NCBI GenBank assembly: GCA_013214695.1
Contig: JABSRX010000082.1
Location: 1-37,581 of the forward strand
DNA: 37,581 nucleotides
DNA from: Rhizobiaceae bacterium
Lineage (GTDB): Bacteria > Pseudomonadota > Alphaproteobacteria > Rhizobiales > Rhizobiaceae
Reading direction: 5' to 3'
The notes under the pieces: generated by a model
Told to the model about the DNA's origin: nothing
What the model saw: the letters and a program-made list of their open reading frames with translations, nothing else
Database searches by the model: none
Position numbers and translations under genes: made by a program
Part shown: positions 15,103 to 23,356 of the stretch, piece after piece
Layout of the letters: each line of letters starts with the position of its first letter
Numbering within the stretch: position 1 is the first letter of the stretch

Positions 15103-18100
15103 ATGAGGTTTTTTGCCTTTCTTGGAAGTTTGCTGGTCATCGCGTTGCTCGCTGCGCTCATTGGCCCGTCCTATGTCGACTGGAACCAGTTCAAGTCCCG
15201 GTTCGAACAGGAAGCCAGTCTGACGCTTGGTCTGCCGGTCAAGGTGAAGGGCACGGCAGGCATTCGATTGCTGCCGCTGCCATCGGTGACCTTTACCGAC
15301 ATCGAAGTGGGTGCGTCGGCAGACAGCGTGCCGATCCTGGTGGCCGACAGTTTCAAGATTGATATCGAGCTTGCACCCCTGCTGAAGGGCAACGTCGTGG
15401 TCGTCGACATGCAAATGGCCAACCCGACCATGAACATCGCATTGGACCAGCAAGGTCAGTTGGATGTGCCAGAGTTTGCCAGCCCGAGACAGGAGTTGCA
15501 GGGCGCCAACGTGTCATTGGAGAACATTTCCATCACCAATGGCCAGGTTCAGATTACCGACGCCCGCTACGACCGAACCATTCAGGTTGAAAATATTGAT
15601 GCAACAGCCTCGGCCAAATTGTTGACCGGCCCCTGGCAGGTTGAAGGTACGGCCAGCCATGATGAGGAGCGCTACCGCATCGGTGTGTTGACAGGCAGCT
15701 GGCAGGAGACCGAACAAATCCGTCTCACCGTCGATGTCGACGCGCAAAACCTTCCCTATGATCTGCAGTTCAATGGCCCGCTGTCCATGAAGGGTGGCGT
15801 ACCCACCTGGAAGGGAACATTGAAACTCGCGCCGATGGGCAATCAGAACGCTGACGAGTTGATTGCCTTCAGACGTCCCGGGCGCGATGCGGCCTTTCCC
15901 GTTCGTCTTGAAAGCGAACTGGAATTGGTCAGCGGCGGAGCGAGCGTGCCGTCGTTTGAACTGAAAATCGGCGACAGTGACGATCCCTACACGCTCAACG
16001 GCAACGGTCAGGCGGTATTTGGAGAGGACGTGTCGTTCCGAATTCGTGCCGAAGGCCAGCAGGTTAATGTCGAGCGTTTCTCGACTCAGCAGGGTACAGG
16101 GATCGACTTCACGCAGCGGCTTGCCATTTTCCGTGAATTTCTCGCCCGTATTCCGCAGTTTGAGGCGGACGGTGAAATCAATCTTTATCTGCCTGCGGTG
16201 GTTGCCGGAGACACAGTGATCCGCGAGGTCGGCATGGATCTGCGTCCGGCTCCGCTCGGCGTCGGCTGGCAAATCAGCAATCTGGAAGCGCAATTGCCGG
16301 GGCGCACGGAGCTGCGCGCCGACGGTCAATTGCTGCTGGGGGATGACTTTGGCTATCAGGGCGAGCTGATCCTCGCATCTTCCCAGCCTTCGGGTTTCGC
16401 CAAATGGTTGGGATCCGAAGTTAGCCCCGCCATTCGAGACCTCTCGGCTGCAGGATTTTCTGCCAATGCCCTGATTTCAGGCGAGCTGATAGAATTCGAC
16501 AATGTTGAGATCATTCTCAACCGTGAGGTGCTGAAAGGCAGCATCCGCCGCAACGCGGTGGAAGGAGCGCGGCCGGAACTGGTCGCCAAGCTTGAAGGCG
16601 ATGCGGTGGACTTTGATCAGCTTAGCAGCCTGTTTGATCTGTTCGCGGGGGGCAATGCGGGTGACAATGCCAATCAAAACTTTGTCGACCGCCACGATCT
16701 GGATCTCGATTTGAAGGCCAACTCGATGGCTGTCGCTGAACTTCAAGCCAATGACGTGATCGCACGGCTTTCCCTGAAGGGCGACAACCTGATTATCGAT
16801 CAGCTCGATATCGGCGATATGAACAATGCGGCTTTGAGTGTGGTTGGCACCATCGAAGGAATTGCTTCTCAGCCCGACGGTCGTCTGTCGACGAAATTCG
16901 AAGCGCAAGACCCGAGTGCATTTCTCGACGTTATCAACAAACGCTTCGGTCCTTACCCGCTGGTTCAGCGGCTTATTGATGATCGGCAACTGATCCGCGC
17001 AACAGAACTCACTCTGGACTTTGAAGCCACCAACGACGGCTATTCGCTGAAATCGACCGGCTTTGTCGGCGACAGCGAACTGGAAGCCAATTTGTCCGGC
17101 GATGACGTTTCCAAGCCACTGGAACAGCAGCAGTTGGACGCAAAACTGATCGCCGTAAACGCCGAAGCAGCCCAACTTCTTCTTCAGTTGGGTGTGCCGG
17201 TTGTGCCGCTGGAGGATACGGGGCGGGCCGCGATACGAATTACCTCGGCTGGCATTTTGGAACAGGGGCTGCAAACCAATGCGACCCTCACGGTCAGTGG
17301 CGGTTATCTCAGCGGGGAAGGGACGTTGAAACCGACCCTGGAAGATGACGAGCTGACAGTCAGCGGCAATCTCAAGGTCAAAGGTGAATTGCAGGACCTG
17401 GATCAGGCGATCTTGCTGTCGGGTTTGCCGATCCCGGGCTTTGGTGACGGAAATGGCGTCGAACTTGAGACACTGTTGTCGATCAACGATTCACGCTTTC
17501 AGGCCCGCGATCTTACTGGACGTGTGGGCGGTTCTAAATTCAGCGGTGATCTGACCCTGAATGCCCAGAAACGGCCGCGACCGGAATTGCGCGGCACGAT
17601 CAATCTGACAGGTCTTGACGGTCCGACACTCGCCGCGCTCGTATACAGTGGCTCTGGCGATGCGGAGGCATTGACGGAAGATGGTGAGGTTATTGCCAGC
17701 CAACCGGTTCTGTCCGGACTCGATGCCAAACTTTCCCTGTCAGCCGACGTTGTGGATGTGCTCGACGAGTATCCGCCAGCGCGTATGTTGAAGGCCGATT
17801 TGGAAATCGAAAACGGCGATATTTCCCTGCAATCGCTCAGTGCGAATTGGCTAACCGGGGCCATCAGCGGTGATCTATCCATGGCTCAATCGACCGCTGG
17901 TCGTGCGCTGAATGGTCAGCTGCAATTGGAGAATGGCGATATTGGCCTCGTCAGCCGTCTGGCTGGATTGCCGCGGGGTCTAGCTGGAAAGCTCTCCGTC
18001 GGCGGCACGTTTGAAACGGCGGGCAGCGATTCACAATCGATGCTGTCTCAGGTCACCGCCAGCGGTAGTGTTTCCGTCAAGCAGGTCTCCATTGATGGCT

Positions 18101-18882
18101 TTAATAGTGATGCCTTTGCGGGCCTGTTGCGCGCGGCAGACACGATTGACGACGAAAAACTGGCGGACCAGGCTGAAACCCTGTTGGAAAATCAGTTTGC
18201 CAACGGGCGCTCGACTTTTGAAGATATTGAACTGCCGTTCACGGTCGCGACGGGCAGTCTGCGCATCAACAGCTTTGCGCTGGAAAATCCCAAGGTAAAA
18301 ATTGCCGGTTCCGGCAAGTATGAAATCGCCAATCGCCAAGCTGAGGTCGATGCCCGTGTGACCTATGATCCCGGCAAGGAAGTCGTGGTGGGTGCCCAGC
18401 CGGAATTCGCCCTGACGGCGGCGACCGTTGACGGTGTGTTGGATCACCAACTCGATGCCAGCCTGTTTTCGACTTATCTGGGCATGCGGGTCAGTGAGCG
18501 GCGCGAGCGTGAATTTGAAGCCCAGAGGTCGGAAATCCTGGAACGTCAACGGCTGCAGCAGGTGGCGCGCATTTACGCCTTGAAAGAACAGGTGAGACTG
18601 ATCGCCGAAGCCGAGCGCGAGCGCATCCGGTTGTTGGAACTGGAACAGGAACAGCAGCGCCGTCGCGAAGAAGCACGACGCCGTCGCGAGGAGATTGAGC
18701 GAAAGCGGATTGAGGCTGAGATCCTGGCGGCTGAGAAACGTGCTGCCAGGGAAGCCGCGTTGGAAGCCGGGCGCCGTGAGCGGCGTCAGGAAGAGATCGA
18801 CCTTCTGCGCGAACAGGCCAAAGAAGCGGCCGACCGGATTCGCCTCGACACCTACGACGACGCGACGACAGCAACCGAGTAG
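15103..18882 (+). CDS. AsmA-family protein with C-terminal coiled coil
   Basis: A 1259-residue envelope protein. The N-terminus is one membrane helix (FFAFLGSLLVIALLAALIG) followed by the AsmA signature YVDWNQFKSRFEQEASLTLGLPVKVKGTAGIRLLPLPSVTFTDIEVG in outline. A long beta-rich periplasmic body follows. Large AsmA-like proteins are thought to move phospholipid between membranes or affect outer-membrane assembly. The last ~125 residues, from about 1131, change abruptly to an Arg/Glu-rich uninterrupted helix rich in RRREEARRRREE-type heptads, strongly predicted as a coiled coil. The protein ends in an acidic DTYDDATTATE. The start has no clear ribosome site. The stop is 1 nt from the convergent ribbon-helix-helix gene. 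Confidence 0.88.
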   Translation: MRFFAFLGSLLVIALLAALIGPSYVDWNQFKSRFEQEASLTLGLPVKVKGTAGIRLLPLPSVTFTDIEVGASADSVPILVADSFKIDIELAPLLKGNVVVVDMQMANPTMNIALDQQGQLDVPEFASPRQELQGANVSLENISITNGQVQITDARYDRTIQVENIDATASAKLLTGPWQVEGTASHDEERYRIGVLTGSWQETEQIRLTVDVDAQNLPYDLQFNGPLSMKGGVPTWKGTLKLAPMGNQNADELIAFRRPGRDAAFPVRLESELELVSGGASVPSFELKIGDSDDPYTLNGNGQAVFGEDVSFRIRAEGQQVNVERFSTQQGTGIDFTQRLAIFREFLARIPQFEADGEINLYLPAVVAGDTVIREVGMDLRPAPLGVGWQISNLEAQLPGRTELRADGQLLLGDDFGYQGELILASSQPSGFAKWLGSEVSPAIRDLSAAGFSANALISGELIEFDNVEIILNREVLKGSIRRNAVEGARPELVAKLEGDAVDFDQLSSLFDLFAGGNAGDNANQNFVDRHDLDLDLKANSMAVAELQANDVIARLSLKGDNLIIDQLDIGDMNNAALSVVGTIEGIASQPDGRLSTKFEAQDPSAFLDVINKRFGPYPLVQRLIDDRQLIRATELTLDFEATNDGYSLKSTGFVGDSELEANLSGDDVSKPLEQQQLDAKLIAVNAEAAQLLLQLGVPVVPLEDTGRAAIRITSAGILEQGLQTNATLTVSGGYLSGEGTLKPTLEDDELTVSGNLKVKGELQDLDQAILLSGLPIPGFGDGNGVELETLLSINDSRFQARDLTGRVGGSKFSGDLTLNAQKRPRPELRGTINLTGLDGPTLAALVYSGSGDAEALTEDGEVIASQPVLSGLDAKLSLSADVVDVLDEYPPARMLKADLEIENGDISLQSLSANWLTGAISGDLSMAQSTAGRALNGQLQLENGDIGLVSRLAGLPRGLAGKLSVGGTFETAGSDSQSMLSQVTASGSVSVKQVSIDGFNSDAFAGLLRAADTIDDEKLADQAETLLENQFANGRSTFEDIELPFTVATGSLRINSFALENPKVKIAGSGKYEIANRQAEVDARVTYDPGKEVVVGAQPEFALTAATVDGVLDHQLDASLFSTYLGMRVSERREREFEAQRSEILERQRLQQVARIYALKEQVRLIAEAERERIRLLELEQEQQRRREEARRRREEIERKRIEAEILAAEKRAAREAALEAGRRERRQEEIDLLREQAKEAADRIRLDTYDDATTATE

Positions 18883-18883
18883 A

Positions 18884-19123
18884 CTAGTCGCCGGCTTTGG
18901 ATTGTTCGGCTGTGCTGAGCTTGGCCTTCAAATCGCGGAGCAAAAACAGCCGCAAGGCCGACGACAGGTTTTCATCTTCGCCGCGTCGCAAATCCACCTG
19001 TGTCACGAGTTGCGCAAGCGAGATCTTGCGGCGCGCTGCAATCGCCTTCAATTCGTTCCAGAATTCATCTTCCAGTGAAAAGGACGTTCGGTGTCCGCGA
19101 ATGGAGACGGAGCGTTTTTTCAT
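18884..19123 (-). CDS. Ribbon-helix-helix domain protein
   Basis: A 79-residue protein matching the RHH_4-type ribbon-helix-helix family. The basic beta-strand segment (KKRSVSIRGHRTSFSLEDEFW) is followed by two helices (NELKAIAARRKISLAQLVTQVD and SSALRLFLLRDLKAKL). Such proteins are usually small DNA-binding dimers, but some of this family have no known target. It starts 4 nt after the sspB stop on the same strand, so it is almost certainly translated from the same mRNA. Confidence 0.82.
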   Translation of the reverse strand: MKKRSVSIRGHRTSFSLEDEFWNELKAIAARRKISLAQLVTQVDLRRGEDENLSSALRLFLLRDLKAKLSTAEQSKAGD

Positions 19124-19127
19124 TCAC

Positions 19128-19673
19128 TCACTTTTTGCGGAAAGCGTCCAGCGACACGACTTCGGCAGAGCTTTCTTCTTCAGCCTCTGTGGCTTCAGAT
19201 TCGGCGCTGCCGGAAGTCAGCTTCTCCAGCTCCGGAGGCGAGGGCAGGGCGCCTGTCTCGACGGCTGTTGCGGCATCCTCCTCGTCTGGCTCTTCAACCG
19301 CTTCAAACTGCAGACCAAACTGCACTGACGGGTCAAAGAACCCGCGGATAGCTGAATAGGGAATGGACAGGGCTTCAGGAATGTTGTCGAAAGACAGACC
19401 GATGGAGAAGCCGTGGTCGGTGGTTTCCAGATCCCAGAACTGGTGCTGCACCACGATGGTCATTTCCTCGGGATACTTTTCCCGCATGCGGCTCGACATA
19501 CGCACCCCGGCATATTGGGTGTCGAAGGTGATGTAGAAATGATGATCACCGGGCAAACCCGTGCGCGCCACTTCCTGTAGCACTTTTTTCACCACACCGC
19601 GCAATGCCTCCTGAGCCAGGACATCATAACGGATGAGATCTTCAACCTCTGGGGTTTTGGGCGTATCGGACAT
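19128..19673 (-). CDS. sspB: SspB-family ClpXP adaptor
   Basis: A 181-residue member of the alphaproteobacterial SspB family, the adaptor that binds ssrA-tagged proteins and tethers them to ClpXP. The conserved core reads IRYDVLAQEALRGVVKKVLQEVARTGLPGDHHFYITF, then YPEEMTIVVQHQFWDLE and IPYSAIRGFFDPSVQFGLQF. A long acidic Ala/Glu linker ends in VVSLDAFRKK, matching the family plan of substrate-binding domain, flexible linker and short ClpX-binding tail. The start at 19673 (MSDTPKTPE) places the core as in relatives; an upstream in-frame ATG at 19727 would add an unlikely 18 residues. It lies 83 nt downstream of ssrA on the same strand, and the RHH gene follows after 4 nt. Confidence 0.92.
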   Translation of the reverse strand: MSDTPKTPEVEDLIRYDVLAQEALRGVVKKVLQEVARTGLPGDHHFYITFDTQYAGVRMSSRMREKYPEEMTIVVQHQFWDLETTDHGFSIGLSFDNIPEALSIPYSAIRGFFDPSVQFGLQFEAVEEPDEEDAATAVETGALPSPPELEKLTSGSAESEATEAEEESSAEVVSLDAFRKK

Positions 19674-19756
19674 CGGTAAAGGTGGTTCGAGGGTCTTGGT
19701 TAACGAGTATAGCGTCAGCCAATGCAATGCGCACTAGGGCGGACAAAGAAATTAGT

Positions 19757-20090
19757 GGAGGTTTCTGTTGCCAGGTACCTCCGAACCCCGCCTAGCGGAG
19801 CGAACCGCTAGGAGTTCAAGTGAAACATTTCGCGCAGCTTAAGCTGCGAGGCGTGCTTCCGCATAGTTGTTATCATTTGCAACTATTATAATGGCCCGAT
19901 ATCGGTGGGTACCATGCCGAGTGAAAACGCAGTCTTTACACCCTCGTCGATCCTATTTCGCCCCCGCCAAACCGCATCTCAGCGACGCAAAATGCAGTTT
20001 GGTGGAGGCGCCGGGTACCGCCCCCGGGTCCGAATGGCTTATTACAAAGGTCATTTATCACCATAGTCGGGTTGCCCCGACGAACCCAAT
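19757..20090 (-). ncRNA. ssrA: Two-piece (circularly permuted) tmRNA
   Basis: The minus strand encodes the acceptor piece first and then the coding piece, as in alphaproteobacterial split tmRNA. The acceptor piece ends CGCCTCC-A-CCA (20010-20000). A 34-nt spacer (19999-19966) folds into a hairpin and would be removed. The coding piece begins GGGGGCG at 19965. These two ends form a 7-bp acceptor stem with a G3-U pair, the alanine identity element. The tag frame runs 19880-19839, ANDNNYAEARLAA then TAA. A hairpin with a GCAA loop (20081-20066) lies in the acceptor piece. Hairpins CCTAGCGG/CCGCTAGG and GGAGGT/ACCTCC close the 3' part, and a T-rich stretch (TAATTTCTTTG) follows. The outer ends are approximate. 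The sspB adaptor gene is next downstream. Confidence 0.94.
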
Positions 20091-20128
20091 ATAGGGTTCC
20101 TGAAGGGTGGTGAAAAGGGCCTTTGAGG

Positions 20129-20158
20129 ATTATGCGGAAGACTGGCTCCAGCCAACAA
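20129..20158 (-). promoter_or_regulatory. Possible ssrA promoter
   Basis: On the minus strand TTGTTG (20158-20153) and CATAAT (20134-20129) are 18 nt apart. They lie about 40 nt ahead of the tmRNA precursor. The -35 box overlaps the T-run of the DUF2853 terminator. The -10 box is good, the -35 only fair. Confidence 0.35.
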
Positions 20159-20187
20159 AAAAGGCGCCTGGTTGCCCGGCGCCTTTT
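20154..20187 (-). terminator. Rho-independent terminator of the DUF2853 gene
   Basis: A perfect 10-bp stem AAAAGGCGCC (20159-20168) / GGCGCCTTTT (20178-20187) has a 9-nt loop. Read on the minus strand it runs into TTTTTTGTTGG. It begins 26 nt after the DUF2853 stop codon and separates that gene from ssrA. Confidence 0.85.
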
Positions 20188-20212
20188 GAGAAGCTTGGTT
20201 GTGCTGCAGCGA

Positions 20213-20554
20213 TCAGCCGTAGACGCTTTCTTTTCCGAAATGCTTGGTCAGCATGTAGTAGACCACTGCTCGGTATTTGTTGCGGTTGGACTTGCCATAG
20301 GTCTCGATGACCGACGCAATGCCCTCGTCCAGCGCAGGGCTGTCGGCCAGGCCAAGTTTTTTCATCAGGAAGTTCTTCTTGACGGTTTCCAGCTCAGCGT
20401 CGTCGGAGCCGGATACGGTTGACGCATCGTCGTTATAGATTGCCGGTCCGCAACCGATGGTCACCTTGGTGAGCAGGTCCATATCGGCTGTCATGCCGCA
20501 CTTATTTTTCAGATCGTCGGCATATTTGGCGATCAGCTCATCGCGTTTGCTCAT
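20213..20554 (-). CDS. DUF2853 family protein
   Basis: A 113-residue soluble protein of the DUF2853 family, whose function is unknown. The segment GPAIYNDDASTVSGSDDAELETVKKNFLMKKLGL and the C-terminal NRNKYRAVVYYMLTKHFGKESVYG are family hallmarks, and the length is typical. The start at 20554 has GGGAG with a spacing of about 10 nt. It is flanked by its own terminator and is divergent from thyA across 205 nt. Confidence 0.85.
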   Translation of the reverse strand: MSKRDELIAKYADDLKNKCGMTADMDLLTKVTIGCGPAIYNDDASTVSGSDDAELETVKKNFLMKKLGLADSPALDEGIASVIETYGKSNRNKYRAVVYYMLTKHFGKESVYG

Positions 20555-20759
20555 TTGAAAATCACTCCCAGTTGCACAATAGTTGCAGATTGTTGAATTC
20601 GTGCCGATAGACTAGTTGACCGGCCTTTGTTCATCAAGGCTGGAGCCAATATTTCCGGGGAGTTTGCTGCAGGACTATTGTGGACGGATATGTCAGGTGA
20701 TTGCCCATGTCTTCGCCATGGTAAACTGTGGTCCGTGATTCGAAGATGGCGGAGGCCCC

Positions 20760-21554
20760 ATGCGCCAATATTTAGACCTGCTGGATCTTGTGCTTTCCCA
20801 AGGCAGCGATCGCGGTGACCGGACCGGTACCGGCACGCGCTCGGTTTTTGGCCATCAGATGCGGTTTGACCTGGGCAAGGGTTTCCCCGTCCTGACCACG
20901 AAGAAGCTGCATCTGAAATCGATCATTCATGAACTGCTGTGGTTTTTGCAAGGCGAGTCCAACATCGCCTATCTGAAGGCCAATGGGGTATCGATCTGGG
21001 ATGAATGGGCCGACGAGAATGGCGAACTAGGGCCGGTCTATGGGGTCCAGTGGCGCTCCTGGCCCCGGGGGGATGGCACCACGATCGACCAGATCGCCGG
21101 GGTGATTGAGCAAATCAAATCCAACCCGAATTCACGGCGGCTGATCGTTTCTGCCTGGAACCCTGCCTTGGTCGATCAGATGGCGCTGCCGCCGTGCCAT
21201 GCGCTGTTTCAGTTCTATGTGGCTGACGGCAAGCTTTCCTGTCAGCTCTATCAGCGATCCGGTGACATCTTCCTCGGTGTGCCGTTCAACATCGCCTCCT
21301 ACGCCTTGCTGACGATGATGATGGCTCAGGTCTGTGACTTGGAGCCGGGTGAATTCGTCCACACACTGGGCGACGCCCATCTCTATGCCAATCACTTTGA
21401 CCAGGCACGGGAACAGGTGACCCGCACGCCGAAACAATTGCCGTCGATGAAGATTAACCCTGATGTGAAAGACATATTTGCTTTCACTTTCGAGGATTTT
21501 GAACTGATCAACTATCAGGCTGATCCGCACATCAAAGCGCCGATTGCTGTTTAG
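20760..21554 (+). CDS. thyA: Thymidylate synthase
   Basis: A 264-residue thymidylate synthase that methylates dUMP to dTMP using 5,10-methylene-tetrahydrofolate, yielding dihydrofolate. The nucleophile is Cys146 in [11 protein letters not shown]. The dUMP phosphate-binding motifs ([39 protein letters not shown]) and the folate region ([12 protein letters not shown]) are intact. Length and numbering match E. coli ThyA. GGAGG sits 5 nt before the ATG. folA follows after 9 nt, pairing the producer of dihydrofolate with the enzyme that recycles it. Confidence 0.98.
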   Translation: MRQYLDLLDLVLSQGSDRGDRTGTGTRSVFGHQMRFDLGKGFPVLTTKKLHLKSIIHELLWFLQGESNIAYLKANGVSIWDEWADENGELGPVYGVQWRSWPRGDGTTIDQIAGVIEQIKSNPNSRRLIVSAWNPALVDQMALPPCHALFQFYVADGKLSCQLYQRSGDIFLGVPFNIASYALLTMMMAQVCDLEPGEFVHTLGDAHLYANHFDQAREQVTRTPKQLPSMKINPDVKDIFAFTFEDFELINYQADPHIKAPIAV

Positions 21555-21563
21555 GAACCTTCT

Positions 21564-22076
21564 ATGTCTATCCAGATTTCCATCGTCGTTGCTGTCGCCG
21601 AGAATGACGTGATCGGTTTCGATGGTGATATGCCTTGGCAACTGTCGACCGATCTCAAACGCTTCAAAGCGCTGACCATCGGTAAGCCAATGATCATGGG
21701 GCGCAAAACCTTTGCAGCCATTGGTTCGGCTTTGCCGGGACGGACCTCGATCGTGATTACAAGGGACACCGAGTGGCAGGCTGAAGGGGTGGTGCCGGTT
21801 CACTCGATCGAAACGGCGATTGCGCTGGCCAAAGAGGTGGCGCAAAGCCAGGGTGGCGATGAGATCTGCATTGTCGGCGGTGGCAACATCTATCAGCAAT
21901 CGATTGATATGGCTGATGTAATTCACCTGACCCGCGTACATGCGACGCCGACGGGGGACACGGTTTTCCCAAAGATCGACTCGCAGAAGTGGCAGGAGGT
22001 GAGTCGGGAGGAGGTGCCTGCCGGGGAAAAAGACACCGCCGAGACAACCTACATTGTCTACCAACGGCGCCGTTAG
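21564..22076 (+). CDS. folA: Dihydrofolate reductase
   Basis: A 170-residue DHFR that reduces dihydrofolate to tetrahydrofolate with NADPH. Visible motifs are AVAENDVIGFDGDMPWQLSTDLKRFKALT (active-site carboxylate Asp in the MPWQLSTD region), the NADPH-binding GRKTF, and CIVGGGNIYQQSI. The family's usual length is about 160-170. The ribosome site AGGA overlaps the thyA stop codon, so the gene is co-transcribed and probably translationally coupled with thyA. Confidence 0.97.
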   Translation: MSIQISIVVAVAENDVIGFDGDMPWQLSTDLKRFKALTIGKPMIMGRKTFAAIGSALPGRTSIVITRDTEWQAEGVVPVHSIETAIALAKEVAQSQGGDEICIVGGGNIYQQSIDMADVIHLTRVHATPTGDTVFPKIDSQKWQEVSREEVPAGEKDTAETTYIVYQRRR

Positions 22077-22143
22077 GCAACGATAACGCAATTGTGTCGC
22101 AGGAAACGGTACGAAAACCACGCTGAATTTGGGTACTTGCGCG

Positions 22144-22172
22144 TTGAAAGCGGGTCTCGGCGTCCCTATAAC
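22144..22172 (+). promoter_or_regulatory. Promoter of the hflKC operon
   Basis: TTGAAA (22144-22149) and TATAAC (22167-22172) are separated by 17 nt, close to the sigma70 consensus. The -10 side reads CCCTATAAC, and with GTTGAAA this also resembles alphaproteobacterial heat-shock (RpoH) promoters. Both fit an hflKC operon. The predicted start is about 50 nt before the hflK ATG. Confidence 0.6.
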
Positions 22173-22228
22173 AACACCAGAACTCAACGCTTGCAGTCAT
22201 TTGGCTGCGCCTAACTCAAGGACACGAT

Positions 22229-23356
22229 ATGCCCTGGAGCAACCAGACCGGTGGCGGTCACAATAATGGCAGCGGCAATGGCGGCGGCGGCCCGTGGGGA
22301 CAACCTCCCCGTGGACCTCAGCGTCCCGGCGGCGGCGGTGGTGGCGGACAGCAACCACCTGATCTCGAAGAAATTTTGAAGCGCGGCCAAGACCGGCTGA
22401 AGAGCGTCATTCCCGGCGGTGGCGGCGGCGGTGGTCGCGGCATTGGCGCGATGGGTCTTGGCATCATCATCCTGGCAGCAGCCGGCCTTTATGCCTTCTC
22501 CAGCGCCTACCAAGTGGAAGCGGATGAGCTGGCAGTGGAAACCGTTTTCGGTGTGCCACGTGATGACGTCAATGAAGCCGGTCTGCACTTTGCTTTCTGG
22601 CCGTTTGAACGGGCCGACAAAGTCAATATCGGTGTGCGCCAGGTGAACATTGGTTCAACCGGTCGCGGCGGTTCCCGTCAGGGCCTGATGTTGTCGGGTG
22701 ACCAGAACATCGTCGATGTGACGTTTGCCGTTCAGTACAGCGTCAGCAATCCAAAGGACTTCCTGTTCAACGTCGATGACCCGAGCGGCATGGTTGAAGA
22801 AGTGGCTGAAAGCGCCATGCGTGAAGTCGTTGGTCGCCGTCCGGCGCAGGACATCTTCCGTGATGACCGTGAAGGTATCGCGCTGGAGGTGCGTCAGATC
22901 ACGCAAACGATCCTCGATCAGTATGGCACCGGTATCGGCATCCGGGTCTTGAACTTGGAGGACGTGGCTCCACCACCAAAGGTGGCAGATGCGTTTGACG
23001 AAGTGCAGCGTGCTGAACAGAACGAAGACCAGTTCCAGGAAGAAGCTAACCGCTACAGCAACAAAGCGCTGGGTGAAGCCCGCGGTGAAGCGGCGCAGAT
23101 CCGCGAAGACGCGGCTGGTTATAAAAACCGGATCGTTCAGGAAGCCCAGGGTGAGGCCCAGCGTTTCCTTTCGGTCTACGAACAATATGCGAAAGCCCCA
23201 GAGGTAACCCGTAAACGCCTGTTCCTGGAGACCATGGAAGGCGTTTTGAAAGACTCAAACAAAGTGATCATGGAAGCCGGACAGAACGGCGGCACCGGTG
23301 TGGTGCCCTATTTGCCACTGCCTGAAATCAGCAAGCGCAGCGGAGGAACAAACTAA
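22229..23356 (+). CDS. hflK: FtsH protease modulator HflK
   Basis: A 375-residue membrane SPFH/prohibitin-family protein that, with HflC, forms the large periplasmic cage controlling FtsH. The first ~70 residues are a cytosolic Gly/Asn/Pro-rich segment with runs of glycine. One membrane helix follows (AMGLGIIILAAAGLYAFSSAYQV), then the SPFH domain (VNIGVRQVNIG..., NIVDVTFAVQYSVSNPKDFLF) and a charged coiled coil rich in EA repeats (EANRYSNKALGEARGEAAQIRED). AAGGA lies 6 nt before the ATG. The stop overlaps the hflC start as TAATG. Confidence 0.96.
   Translation: MPWSNQTGGGHNNGSGNGGGGPWGQPPRGPQRPGGGGGGGQQPPDLEEILKRGQDRLKSVIPGGGGGGGRGIGAMGLGIIILAAAGLYAFSSAYQVEADELAVETVFGVPRDDVNEAGLHFAFWPFERADKVNIGVRQVNIGSTGRGGSRQGLMLSGDQNIVDVTFAVQYSVSNPKDFLFNVDDPSGMVEEVAESAMREVVGRRPAQDIFRDDREGIALEVRQITQTILDQYGTGIGIRVLNLEDVAPPPKVADAFDEVQRAEQNEDQFQEEANRYSNKALGEARGEAAQIREDAAGYKNRIVQEAQGEAQRFLSVYEQYAKAPEVTRKRLFLETMEGVLKDSNKVIMEAGQNGGTGVVPYLPLPEISKRSGGTN

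Noticed and set aside
18875-18895. GACTAGTC palindrome between the AsmA and RHH stop codons
   Set aside because: An 8-bp palindrome with no loop cannot form a useful hairpin and is expected by chance.
19867-20094. Open frame of 75 codons opposite ssrA
   Set aside because: It lies entirely on the antisense strand of the tmRNA, whose acceptor stem and tag frame explain the sequence.
20680-20740. thyA promoter TTGCCC ... TAAACT
   Set aside because: The 15-nt spacing is too short for a confident call.
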